Origin: G963665545 sp963665545
Lineage (GTDB): Bacteria; Pseudomonadota; Gammaproteobacteria; Xanthomonadales; SZUA-36
NCBI GenBank assembly: GCA_963665545.2
Contig: CAXXKZ010000011.1
Location: 186,001 to 250,000 of the forward strand
Direction of reading: 5' to 3'
DNA length: 64,000 nucleotides
Positions within the stretch are counted from its first letter, which is position 1, and each line of letters opens with the position of its first letter. The notes beneath the pieces are model-generated. The model saw only the letters and a program-made list of their open reading frames with translations, ran no database searches and had not been told where the DNA came from. This document shows, one piece after another, positions 17,303 to 26,131 of this stretch. Made by a program: the position numbers and the translations under genes.

Positions 17303-19495
17303 TTAATAGCGGTAACTGACGGTCACACCGTAGTGCCGGGGATCCGCCAGACGTGTATACAGCGTGCGGGAAAACCACGGTGGTTGCAGGCCAAAAGAAA
17401 AACCCCGAACCTTGTAAGACTCGTCAAACAGGTTTCTGACCCAGGCGTTCACGGCCCAACGCGTCCATTCCCTGCCAAGACGGAGATTGACGGTGCGGTA
17501 GGACGAAGATTTTTCATCGTGGCTGTAATCGTAGAAAAACCCGCCTGATGCATTGATGTCGAGGCGTGCCAACCAGCCCAAATCGCTGTGCCAGCTCAGT
17601 CCGATATTGGCCGTATACGACGGCGCGTGCGCAAATTCACGCCCGATCAACTCACCCTCGATGTCAGCTTCCCTGTCGAGACCGTATTGGTCAATTTTCG
17701 ACTCCAGCAGGCCCAGGGCGCCGTGCAGTGTCCAGTCTTCCTGGAATTGCCAGTTGAGCGTGGCTTCCAGCCCATATGAGTGGCCCTGTGCGTTGCTGGT
17801 AATGAAAATGAAGTCATTCGGATTGTCGGTAAATTGCGCCGAGCTGCGAACCTGCATGTCCTTACGGTCCATGTAGAACGCGGTGACATCGAAACGCAGG
17901 CCGGCATCAGCATTCAAGCCCTTGATTCCGGCCTCGTAGTTGATCAGCGTCTCCGGATCGAAGGTGATGGCCTCGGGGCCCAAACCCACCGATGGTACGA
18001 ACGCGCGAGCCAGGCTGGGGTTGAATCCCCCTGCCTTGTAGCCCCTGGAAACCCGCACATAGACCCTGCTGCCACCCGCCAACTGGTAGTTGAGACTCAA
18101 TTCACCACCCCAAAGGTTTTCCCTGGGGCTAAAGCTGTTGCTCGGGACATTGTCAGGATCACCATAGATCTCATCGATAAACAGATCCTGGTAGTCTGCT
18201 TTCCAGCGCTCCAGGCGAACGCCTGCTGACAGTGACAACCGCTCGCTCAGTTGGCTGTCGAGCTTGCCGAAAATTGCATAGTTTTTCGACTCGTAGGTGC
18301 TGAACAGGCGCGTCGAATCGATACAGGGCATGCAGAAGCTGAACGGCTCATCTGCACTGTCGTCATAAATGCCCTGCGAAACAATGTCGTTGGATTCTTT
18401 CAGGCGCTGCCCGTACAGGCCGATGACCCAGGAAGTGCTGTCGTTGAACATCAGCGCATCCGGCGCCGACAGCAGGCGAATTTCCTGGCTCCAGTTCTCC
18501 CGCGAGCGCCTGTCGGCATAGACGTAATCATAACCGTACGGCGCCCAGTAGGCTGCGTCCCCCCACTCACCGTCGAACGAAAACAGTACGTCGGTGTCGG
18601 CATAAGCGGTGATGCTCACCAACTCGACCGCCGTGCCCAGCGCACCATCGATTCGCAGCGAGCCGGCCAGGGTTTCCTGCGTATCTTCTCCGGGATTATC
18701 GGAATAGGTTAGGCGCCCATTTTCCGGCGTCCAGGCGTCGTAGCCATTGTGGTAATCCAGCGCCAGCAGACTCAGTTTGACCGACCAGCCTTGGTTGATG
18801 TCCCACCGCAGCTTGGCGCGAACCGTCAACTCGTCGCGCTGATTGGTTTCCTCAACGCCCAGCGACAGATTGTTATAGAAGCCATCGCTGTAGTACTTGT
18901 TCACGGACACCCGGCCGCTGACCGCTGCGGCCAGCGGTCCACCAATTGCCGCCCCTGCCGACCAGGTATTTTCATTGCCGACCATGAGCTCGGCGTTGGC
19001 GCGCAGCTCCTGGGTCGGTTCAGCGCTTTGAAGGTAAATCAACCCGGCCAGCGCGTTGGCGCCAAACCGCGTCGCCTGTGGACCACGAAGTATTTCCACC
19101 CGGTTCATATCAAACAGGCTGCTCGACCCGCCGATTCCAGAAAGATCGATGTCATCGACAATAAATCCCACGGACGGATTGGGCGCCCCCTCATACTGTT
19201 CTAACTCACCGATGCCGCGTAGCTGGAAATAGCGGGCACGCGAGCCATCGCCTGAATAATTCATATTTGGGATCAGGGAAATCAACTCTTCGAAGTTTTC
19301 CACCGCCGCCGTGGCGATGGTCTCGGCATTGAGCACCGTAATGCTGGCATCAAGTTCGATGACGCTGGCGCGTCGAAATGCCGATACCACGACTTCTTCG
19401 AGGGCGCCATTGACCGGGTCGTCAGCCGCCCGCGCCAAGGCGGGAAAAGTGAGCACCGCGATTACGGCGCTGCAAATAGTGTGTCGTTTGTACAT
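17303..19495 (-). CDS. TonB-dependent outer-membrane receptor, thiamine-regulated
   Basis: Outer-membrane beta-barrel receptor of 730 aa with a signal peptide probably cleaved after ALARA. The TonB box region EEVVVSAFRR is followed by a plug domain (FQLRGIGELEQYEG, VEILRGPQATRFGANALAG) and a barrel ending in the aromatic C-terminus VTVSYRY. It imports a substrate with TonB energy. The TPP riboswitch 57 bp upstream and the downstream PnuT and kinase genes point to thiamine or a thiamine precursor as cargo, like the thiamin-regulated receptor Omr1. ATG at 19495 has only a weak ribosome site, partly inside a 6-bp hairpin. Confidence 0.88.
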   Translation of the reverse strand: MYKRHTICSAVIAVLTFPALARAADDPVNGALEEVVVSAFRRASVIELDASITVLNAETIATAAVENFEELISLIPNMNYSGDGSRARYFQLRGIGELEQYEGAPNPSVGFIVDDIDLSGIGGSSSLFDMNRVEILRGPQATRFGANALAGLIYLQSAEPTQELRANAELMVGNENTWSAGAAIGGPLAAAVSGRVSVNKYYSDGFYNNLSLGVEETNQRDELTVRAKLRWDINQGWSVKLSLLALDYHNGYDAWTPENGRLTYSDNPGEDTQETLAGSLRIDGALGTAVELVSITAYADTDVLFSFDGEWGDAAYWAPYGYDYVYADRRSRENWSQEIRLLSAPDALMFNDSTSWVIGLYGQRLKESNDIVSQGIYDDSADEPFSFCMPCIDSTRLFSTYESKNYAIFGKLDSQLSERLSLSAGVRLERWKADYQDLFIDEIYGDPDNVPSNSFSPRENLWGGELSLNYQLAGGSRVYVRVSRGYKAGGFNPSLARAFVPSVGLGPEAITFDPETLINYEAGIKGLNADAGLRFDVTAFYMDRKDMQVRSSAQFTDNPNDFIFITSNAQGHSYGLEATLNWQFQEDWTLHGALGLLESKIDQYGLDREADIEGELIGREFAHAPSYTANIGLSWHSDLGWLARLDINASGGFFYDYSHDEKSSSYRTVNLRLGREWTRWAVNAWVRNLFDESYKVRGFSFGLQPPWFSRTLYTRLADPRHYGVTVSYRY

Positions 19496-19551
19496 GCTCA
19501 GAATCTCAATTATTTTGAGACCCAGTTGCAGCCATCAGCGTAAAAATTCGG

Positions 19552-19641
19552 GAAATTCCTATTCCTACGCCGGCATTAACCGGATCAGGTTCAAAGGGTT
19601 TCTGCGAACAGTCTCAGGCCAGAATCAGCCACCCCTAAGGA
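19552..19641 (-). promoter_or_regulatory. TPP riboswitch (THI element)
   Basis: The minus strand carries the conserved THI-box blocks in order: GGGGTGG, CTGAGA, then ACCCTTTGAACCTGATC, CGGTTAATGCCGG and CGTAGGAA. The P4/P5 stem CCGG...CCGG is intact. It binds thiamine pyrophosphate and represses the downstream operon. No terminator hairpin with a U-tract follows, so translational control of the receptor start is more likely than attenuation. Confidence 0.95.
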
Positions 19642-19649
19642 CATCCATA

Positions 19650-19678
19650 ACTATAGACCAAAATCCGCCCAAACTCAA
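19650..19678 (-). promoter_or_regulatory. Sigma-70-type promoter of the thiamine operon
   Basis: On the minus strand, TTGAGT (19673-19678) and TATAGT (19650-19655) are separated by exactly 17 bp. Transcription would start about 8-10 nt before the riboswitch. The fit is good, but no start site has been mapped. Confidence 0.6.
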
Positions 19679-19793
19679 AAAGGAGTCTCGCTTCCCTCGA
19701 CTTACCCAACCGGGGCCGGCGGGTCGCCTGCGGCTCCACAAGCCTCAACGCGCGGGTGGCCAGGATATCAATCAGCAGGCGCTGCCTAAAGGG

Positions 19794-20960
19794 TCAATCT
19801 ACAACGGCTGCATGCACAAAATCTGAAAGCCGTTGCCAGCGGTCCCAGCTTCGGGTTTCCTCAAGAAGGCCCGCGGTCAGGCAAACGAACACGAGGTCGG
19901 TTTCCGGGTCGATCCAAAAATTGGTCAGTCCGGCGCCTTTGTGGCCGAATGCGCCTGGCGAGGCTAGGGTGCCATGTTGCGCAGGCTGGAACGGTTTGTC
20001 GCCGCGCACCACAAAGCCCAGGCCGAAGTTGGCCGGAAACGGTGGCCACCCTCTGGTGCCCGTGGCATAAGCCAGGGCGTCGAAATTCATATCACCGGTG
20101 TGGTTAGTGGCCGCCAGGCGAATCATGGCAGGGCTGAGTATGCGCATGCCATTGAGCTCACCGCCCCGTCTGAGCATCTCGGCGAAGCGCCACATGTCGG
20201 CTGCGGTCGAATAGGCGCCCGCCGCCGGTACCTCCGACCCTTCGGCGAAGGCCTTGTTCAGGCCCTCGACCGCTTCGCGCGTGAACATGCCCTCGCCTTT
20301 TGCAGCACGGCTGACAATGGGCACGCTGCGATCCTGCAAATCCCCGCGCAAACCAAGTGAAGTATCGGCCATGCCCAGGGGCGTGAAAAGGTCGTCCTGC
20401 AGAATCTGTCCGAAGCGCCGCTTACCGTCTTCGACGCGTCGCACCGCTTCGGCCAGTATGTAATGGGCGCAAAAGCTCGAATAGGAAAACGCGCCGGGCG
20501 GCGCACTCGGCGCCAGGCCGCACACATGCGCGACCGCGATCTCCAGATTGCCGAGATGGTCAAGTGGCAGGCGGGGCAGTTCCGCCGGCAAGCCACCTGT
20601 GTGGGAGAGCAGTTGGGCAAAGGTGATTGCGCCTTTGCCGTTGGCGGCAAATTCCGGAATGATTTCGGCAACCGGGGTGGTCAGCAAAAAATCACCACGC
20701 TCAACCCGCGACAGCACCATTGTTGCCGTGAGGGACTTGGTGATAGACACCAAGGGGAAAATGTCGCTAACGCGCGCCCGGCGCGCAATTTCACGTTCAG
20801 CAAAGCCGATGGCTTCGTGAAGCACGATTTTGCCATGGCGTCCCACAATGACCACGGCGCCGTCATAAAGCTTGTTTTCAACGTCGGCGGCGATCGCTGC
20901 GGGCAGGCGCTGCAAGCGATCAGCGCTGAGACCAACGTCTTGGGGGTCGGTGCGGCTCAA
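19794..20960 (-). CDS. Beta-lactamase-family serine hydrolase (cytosolic)
   Basis: Class C beta-lactamase-fold hydrolase or esterase of 388 aa without a signal peptide. SxxK is SITK (S72, K75), the tyrosine motif is FSYSS, and the third motif is GHKGAG. The start is TTG at 20960. An ATG seven bases further upstream is in another frame, so either the TTG is real or a one-base indel separates them. It lies 110 bp downstream of gabT, on the same strand as the omega-amino acid cluster, and may be its last gene. The substrate is unknown. Confidence 0.83.
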   Translation of the reverse strand: MSRTDPQDVGLSADRLQRLPAAIAADVENKLYDGAVVIVGRHGKIVLHEAIGFAEREIARRARVSDIFPLVSITKSLTATMVLSRVERGDFLLTTPVAEIIPEFAANGKGAITFAQLLSHTGGLPAELPRLPLDHLGNLEIAVAHVCGLAPSAPPGAFSYSSFCAHYILAEAVRRVEDGKRRFGQILQDDLFTPLGMADTSLGLRGDLQDRSVPIVSRAAKGEGMFTREAVEGLNKAFAEGSEVPAAGAYSTAADMWRFAEMLRRGGELNGMRILSPAMIRLAATNHTGDMNFDALAYATGTRGWPPFPANFGLGFVVRGDKPFQPAQHGTLASPGAFGHKGAGLTNFWIDPETDLVFVCLTAGLLEETRSWDRWQRLSDFVHAAVVD

Positions 20961-21070
20961 GACTCATATTCCCCAGGTTTGCGGATGGGCGGAAAGTATA
21001 GACCAGGAAAAACCAGGATGCAGGCTGTTGCCTGCGGCAGGCGGATGCTTGGGGTTCTGTAGGAGGCGCC

Positions 21071-22384
21071 CTAGGCGGTTTGAACCTTGGCTTGCTCAAC
21101 GCCCAGCAGTTCCTCCAACATGTCCGCCAACAAACCCATGCCCTCGTCGACCAATGCATTGGAAATCGTCAGCGGTGGCAGAAAGCGGATCACGTTGCCG
21201 TGGAAACCGCAGGAAAGCAGGATCAGACCACGCTCAGGGGCAAGGGTGGTGAGGTCTCTGGTCAAGTCGGCATTGGGTTGATTCGCATCGCCTTCGTGTA
21301 CCAGTTCCATGGCGATCATGGCGCCGCGGTCGGCGCGAATCTCACCAATCACATGGGGGTAGCGGGCCTGCAGCTCACGCAGGTGATCACCAAAACGGGC
21401 ACCGAGTTCGTTGGCGCGCTGCACCAACTGCTCCTTTTCAATGACATCAATGATCGCCAGGGCCGCGGCGCATCCGACGGGGGAGCCTGCATAGGTTCCG
21501 CCCAGGCCACCGGGGAGGGGTGCATCCATGATATCCGCCTTGCCAGTGACCATGGCCAGCGGGAACCCGCCTGCCAGCCCCTTGGCCAACGTAATGATGT
21601 CGGGTTCAACACCGCTGTATTCACTGCAGAAAAAGCGTCCTGTGCGCCCGAATCCAGTTTGAATTTCATCGGCGATCATCACAATGCCGTGTTCGTCGCA
21701 GATGGACCTAACGGCCTGCATAAAAGTATCGGATGCGGCGTAGAATCCACCTTCTCCCTGCACGGGTTCGATGATGATGGCCGCCACGTCTGTGGCGGCG
21801 ATATCGACCTGGAACAGGTTGTCGATCGCCTTGAGCGCGTCTTGCTCGCTGATCCCGTGAAACTCAATGGGCATTGGCGCGTGGTAGATTTCACCCGGGA
21901 AGGGCCCGAACAGGTTTTTATAGGGCGTAATTTTTCCGGTCAGACCCAGAGCCAACAGCGTACGGCCATGAAAACCGCCGTTGAAGGCAATCACGCCATG
22001 CCGGCCCGTGTATGCCCGGGCGATCTTGATCGCGTTTTCCACGGCCTCTGCGCCGGTGGTGACATAGATTGATTTCTTCGGCGTATCGCCCGGCGCCAGG
22101 GCATTGACCTTTTCGGCCAGCTCAACAGACGACTCGTAGGGCGTCACCATGACGCAACTGTGACTGAGTTTGCCGACCTGCTCTTGCACCGCCGCCTGCA
22201 CGGCCGGGTGAAGGTGCCCGGTATTCACCACGGCGATGCCTGAGCCGAAATCGATATAGCGGCGGCCTTCAACATCCCAGATTTCAGCGTTTTCAGCACG
22301 CTCCACAAAAACGGGCGCCAGATTACCCTGACCCCTGGCAATGGCCTGGTCTTTGCGGTTTTGCAGTTCGGCGTTGTTGCTCAT
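21071..22384 (-). CDS. gabT: 4-aminobutyrate aminotransferase
   Basis: Class III PLP aminotransferase of 437 aa, converting GABA (or a similar omega-amino acid) to its semialdehyde. The PLP-binding lysine is in ITLAKGLAGGFPLA, preceded by MIADEIQTGFGRTG, and VTTGAEAVENAIKIAR is the cofactor phosphate region. This combination is typical for GabT/PuuE. ATG at 22384 (MSNNAELQ) has AAGGA upstream; an in-frame ATG eight codons earlier is possible. It is 42 bp after the semialdehyde dehydrogenase gene, in the same operon. Confidence 0.87.
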   Translation of the reverse strand: MSNNAELQNRKDQAIARGQGNLAPVFVERAENAEIWDVEGRRYIDFGSGIAVVNTGHLHPAVQAAVQEQVGKLSHSCVMVTPYESSVELAEKVNALAPGDTPKKSIYVTTGAEAVENAIKIARAYTGRHGVIAFNGGFHGRTLLALGLTGKITPYKNLFGPFPGEIYHAPMPIEFHGISEQDALKAIDNLFQVDIAATDVAAIIIEPVQGEGGFYAASDTFMQAVRSICDEHGIVMIADEIQTGFGRTGRFFCSEYSGVEPDIITLAKGLAGGFPLAMVTGKADIMDAPLPGGLGGTYAGSPVGCAAALAIIDVIEKEQLVQRANELGARFGDHLRELQARYPHVIGEIRADRGAMIAMELVHEGDANQPNADLTRDLTTLAPERGLILLSCGFHGNVIRFLPPLTISNALVDEGMGLLADMLEELLGVEQAKVQTA

Positions 22385-22426
22385 CTCGAATCCTTGCGAA
22401 GGAATCATCCCACGAAGTTGTCTGGT

Positions 22427-23956
22427 TCAGGTGTTCGACGGAAACGAATACCGGGCGCCTTCGCGCACGCCGCTGGAAGGCCACCGTTGCGTGACGGTTT
22501 TGCGGCGCGTATAGAAACGAATTGCGTCTGGGCCATAGGCTGACAGGTCCCCAAACAACGAGCGTTTCCAGCCGCCAAAACTGTGGTAAGCCACCGGCAC
22601 GGGAAGGGGTACGTTGACCCCGACCATGCCCACTTTGATGTTGTCGGTGAAATACCGTGCCGCCTCACCGTCGCGGGTAAATATGCAAGTCCCATTGCCG
22701 TATTCATGGTCATCGATCAGTTGCATGGCCTCACCCATGCTCGATGCCCTGACCACGCATAACACCGGACCAAATATTTCATCCTGATAAATCTTCATGT
22801 CCGATTTTACATGGTCAAACAGGCTGCCACCGAGGAAAAACCCTTGCTCATGGCCGGCGACCGACAATCCACGTCCGTCGACGACCAGATCAGCACCTTC
22901 TTCCACCCCCAGGTCGATATATGAGCTGACTTTTTCACAATGCGGGCCGGTAATCAGCGGACCCATGTCATTGCTGTTATCAATTCCCGGCCCGACCTTC
23001 AGCTCAGCAAGTGCCTGACCCAGGCGACTGACCAATTGGTCGGCAGCCTCATCGCCCACTGCAACAGCCACTGAAATCGCCATGCAGCGTTCACCGCAAG
23101 AACCATAGGCGGCGCCCATCAAGGCCGAAACAACATTATCCATGTCAGCGTCGGGCATGACGATGGCGTGGTTCTTGGCCCCACCCAGCGCCTGGATTCG
23201 CTTGCCATGTGCGGTGCCGGTGCTATAGACATACTCGGCAATCGGCGTGGAACCGACGAACGAGGCGGCCTGGACGCGCGGGTCAGTGAGCAGCGTGTCT
23301 ACCGCTTCCTTGTCGCCATTGACGAGGTTGAAAACGCCATTGGGCAATCCTGCTTCATGTAATAGTTGCGCCACCAGCATGGGCGCGGAGGGATCGCGTT
23401 CAGAGGGCTTGAGAACAAAGGTATTGCCACTCACGATGGCCAGCGGATACATCCACATCGGCACCATCGCCGGAAAATTGAATGGCGTTATTCCGGCGAC
23501 CACGCCCAGCGGCTGGAATTCGCTCCAACTGTCGATCTGCGGACCGACATTCTTGCTGTGCTCGCCCTTGAGCAGTTCTGGCGCACCACAGGCATATTCC
23601 ACGACCTCCACGCCGCGGGCAAACTCGCCGGCTGCATCGTGTAATACCTTGCCGTGCTCCTCGGTGATCAGGGCGACCACCCGGTCTGAATTGGCTTCCA
23701 ACAACTCCTTGAACCGAAACATGATGCGGGCACGCTTGACGGCAGGCGTTGCCCGCCAGGCCGGAAAGGCTGCTTCGGCCGCGCTGATGGCCTGCTCCAC
23801 CGTAGCCTTGCCGGCCAGGGCAACCTGGCGCACCACCTGGCCGGTCGCGGGATTATAGACACCCTGTGTCCGGCTGCTGTCGTCAACCGGCTGACCGTCG
23901 ATGAAGTGCCCAACAACTTCCGTTGCCAGCATCGGGGAAATGGCTTGAACGCTCAT
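22427..23956 (-). CDS. mmsA: CoA-acylating (methyl)malonate-semialdehyde dehydrogenase
   Basis: Aldehyde dehydrogenase of 509 aa of the MmsA branch, which oxidises methylmalonate semialdehyde or malonate semialdehyde and releases propionyl-CoA or acetyl-CoA. The catalytic cysteine lies in GSCGERCMAIS. The MmsA marks GVVAGITPFNFPAMVPMWM and the NAD-site FVGSTPIAEYVY are present. ATG at 23956 follows GAGGAC. It lies between two class III aminotransferases (gaps 42 and 34 bp), so malonate semialdehyde from beta-alanine is the likely substrate. Confidence 0.9.
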   Translation of the reverse strand: MSVQAISPMLATEVVGHFIDGQPVDDSSRTQGVYNPATGQVVRQVALAGKATVEQAISAAEAAFPAWRATPAVKRARIMFRFKELLEANSDRVVALITEEHGKVLHDAAGEFARGVEVVEYACGAPELLKGEHSKNVGPQIDSWSEFQPLGVVAGITPFNFPAMVPMWMYPLAIVSGNTFVLKPSERDPSAPMLVAQLLHEAGLPNGVFNLVNGDKEAVDTLLTDPRVQAASFVGSTPIAEYVYSTGTAHGKRIQALGGAKNHAIVMPDADMDNVVSALMGAAYGSCGERCMAISVAVAVGDEAADQLVSRLGQALAELKVGPGIDNSNDMGPLITGPHCEKVSSYIDLGVEEGADLVVDGRGLSVAGHEQGFFLGGSLFDHVKSDMKIYQDEIFGPVLCVVRASSMGEAMQLIDDHEYGNGTCIFTRDGEAARYFTDNIKVGMVGVNVPLPVPVAYHSFGGWKRSLFGDLSAYGPDAIRFYTRRKTVTQRWPSSGVREGARYSFPSNT

Positions 23957-23990
23957 ATCAGTCCTCTATTGTACTTCCAGGGTCTGTACA

Positions 23991-25313
23991 CTAGGCAATA
24001 CGGTCCAGCACGCGGCTGACTTTTTCAAATGTCATCGCAATATCATCCGGCCTCGAATTCAGGAATGGTGAGAATTGCAGGCAATCCCCGCCATTGCGAA
24101 CCACCAGATCTTCCTCCCAGTAGCAGGCCTTGTGGATCTCAAGGCCGCGCGCGCCCGGTGCGTTCTCCCGCGCCACCACATCAATCCCACCCATCAGCCC
24201 GAAATTACGCACGTCGCTGACCTTTGGATGGTCCGCCAAGGCATGAATTGCCTCCTCGAAGATGGGTTCCAGGGCCCGCGCCTGATCAAAACTGCCTTCC
24301 TCGCGATAGATTTCAAGGCAGGCGAGCCCGGCCGCGGTAGCCAGCGGGTGGCCGGAGTAAGTATAGCCATGGAACAATTCTATGGCCTGGTCCGGTCCCT
24401 GCATGAACGCATCATATACCTTGCTCTGGACCAACACCGCACCCATGGGTACCACGCCATTGGTCAGGCCCTTGGCCGTGGTAATCAGATCGGGTGTCAC
24501 ACCGAAACGCTGCGAAGCGAATGCTGTGCCGACCCGGCCGAATGCAGTAATCACCTCGTCGAAGATCAGCAAGATACCATGGCGATCACAGATCTCGCGC
24601 AAACGCTCAAGGTAGCCCAGTGGAGGCGGAAGAATGCCGCTCGAACCCGACACAGGCTCGACGATGACCGCAGCGATGTTTGAACCGTCATGCAGAGCGG
24701 CCAGGGCTTCCAATTCGTCAGCAAGATGGCCGCCCCATTTAGGCTGCCCGCGACTGAATGCACTGTGCTCAGGCCGCCAGGTGTGTGGCAGATGATCGAC
24801 ACCGGGGATCAGATTGGCACTGAATGATTTGCGGTTGGTTGACATGCCGCCCACTGACATACCACCAAAATTAACGCCGTGATAGCCGCGCTCACGCCCA
24901 ACCAATCGGGTCCGGTGTCCCTCCCCGCGTGCGCGGTGGTAGGCCAGCGCAATTTTCAAGGCCGTGTCCACCGACTCCGAGCCGGAGTTGGTAAAAAAGC
25001 AGCGGCTCATGCCGTCCGGAGCCATCGCAGTGAGCTCATCCGCCAAGCGGAAGGCCTTTTCGTGACCGGCCTGGAATCCCATCGCGTAATCAAGTGTGGC
25101 AACTTGCTGCTGTACGGCACTGACTATTTTTGGATGACAATGACCCAGGCCACTGGTCCACAAACCCGAAAAGGCGTCGTAGACCTCGCGCCCGTCCGAA
25201 GTTTGGTAATGGTGACCGCTGGCGCCGACGATAATCCGCGGTTCCTTTTTGAAGTCGCGGTTGGCGGTGAACGGCATCCAATAAGCGTCGAGTGATGGTG
25301 GTGACTCGGTCAT
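23991..25313 (-). CDS. Omega-amino acid:pyruvate aminotransferase (beta-alanine type)
   Basis: Class III PLP aminotransferase of 440 aa, resembling beta-alanine/omega-amino acid:pyruvate transaminases. PLP lysine is in ITTAKGLTNGVVPMG, with LLIFDEVITAFGRVG before it and FFTNSGSESVDTALK as the phosphate site. The N-terminal YWMPFTANRDFKKEPR is characteristic of the branch. ATG at 25313 has GGAG 7 nt upstream. It is the first gene of the operon with mmsA and gabT. A palindrome in the upstream region suggests regulation by the adjacent XRE-cupin protein. It should make alanine and malonate semialdehyde from beta-alanine and pyruvate. Confidence 0.87.
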   Translation of the reverse strand: MTESPPSLDAYWMPFTANRDFKKEPRIIVGASGHHYQTSDGREVYDAFSGLWTSGLGHCHPKIVSAVQQQVATLDYAMGFQAGHEKAFRLADELTAMAPDGMSRCFFTNSGSESVDTALKIALAYHRARGEGHRTRLVGRERGYHGVNFGGMSVGGMSTNRKSFSANLIPGVDHLPHTWRPEHSAFSRGQPKWGGHLADELEALAALHDGSNIAAVIVEPVSGSSGILPPPLGYLERLREICDRHGILLIFDEVITAFGRVGTAFASQRFGVTPDLITTAKGLTNGVVPMGAVLVQSKVYDAFMQGPDQAIELFHGYTYSGHPLATAAGLACLEIYREEGSFDQARALEPIFEEAIHALADHPKVSDVRNFGLMGGIDVVARENAPGARGLEIHKACYWEEDLVVRNGGDCLQFSPFLNSRPDDIAMTFEKVSRVLDRIA

Positions 25314-25366
25314 GCGAAGCTCCAATTTATTGGATTATGCATTTCATTTGGCGTTTTATTTGCGAA

Positions 25367-25386
25367 CTGTCTATAATAATAGACAG
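25367..25386. promoter_or_regulatory. Perfect palindromic operator candidate
   Basis: CTGTCTAT-AATA-ATAGACAG is an exact 8-bp inverted repeat with a 4-bp spacer. It lies 54 bp upstream of the aminotransferase start, in an AT-rich stretch containing TATTAT and TATAGA on the minus strand, where the promoter should be. It also lies just downstream of the regulator gene. Binding by that XRE-cupin regulator is inferred. Confidence 0.6.
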
Positions 25387-25484
25387 AATCGCGAATTACC
25401 AGCCAAAACAGGCCAATATCGTCAATGAGTGTTGATTATTTTTGACCCATTGGCGGGCCAGCCAATCCGGATTTTAACGGCTGA

Positions 25485-26033
25485 TCAGATCGTCGGTGGA
25501 GAATTGGCGCTGACCAGGCGCGCGGGCGTGTCATCGGGGTTGCGAAAGCGGTGCGGGATACGGCTGTCAAAATAGTAGGCGTCACCCAGCTCCAACATCG
25601 TCTTCTTGCCGCCTACCGTAAGTTCGATCCGACCCTCGACCACCACCCCTCCTTCTTCACCGGAGTGGGTTAGAAAGTCCTCACCGGTATCAGCGCCCGG
25701 CGCATAAGTTTCGCTGAGAATCGACATGCTGCGATTTTTGCGAGTGGCAGCCACCAACCGAAATTGAACGTCACCGGTACCGACATCGGGCAGGTCAACG
25801 GCCTTGAACACCAGATCCTCGTGCTGCTGAATATCACGGGTAAAGAATTCTGCCATTGTCATCGGAAACGCCGAAAGAATCTTCTGCAAAGAACCCACCG
25901 AAGGAGAGACGCGATCCTGTTCGATTAGAGAGATCATGCCGTTGGTGACACCCGCCCGCTTGGCCAATTCGCGCTGACTCAGCCCGAAAGACGTTCTGAC
26001 CGCATGCAATTGTTTGCCGACTTTGATACTCAA
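25485..26033 (-). CDS. XRE-cupin transcriptional regulator (PuuR-like)
   Basis: Regulator of 182 aa: an N-terminal Cro/CI helix-turn-helix (LSQRELAKRAGVTNGMISLIEQ) given here by its core RAGVTNGMISLIEQ, followed by a C-terminal cupin (SGEEGGVVVEGRIELTVGG, DAYYFDSRIPHRFRN). This architecture is that of PuuR, the repressor of putrescine catabolism. The start is TTG at 26033; no ATG lies nearby in frame. It precedes the aminotransferase operon on the same strand and follows the alanine dehydrogenase gene. Control of polyamine or omega-amino acid catabolism is the likely role. Confidence 0.85.
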   Translation of the reverse strand: MSIKVGKQLHAVRTSFGLSQRELAKRAGVTNGMISLIEQDRVSPSVGSLQKILSAFPMTMAEFFTRDIQQHEDLVFKAVDLPDVGTGDVQFRLVAATRKNRSMSILSETYAPGADTGEDFLTHSGEEGGVVVEGRIELTVGGKKTMLELGDAYYFDSRIPHRFRNPDDTPARLVSANSPPTI

Positions 26034-26131
26034 TAGATTGCCCCGATGGTGCGTTAATTAAATTAAACAGTCGAGACTACCTTATAAAAGGGGTCGGATT
26101 CAATTGATGGTTGGTGCTTGCGGACTTGGTG

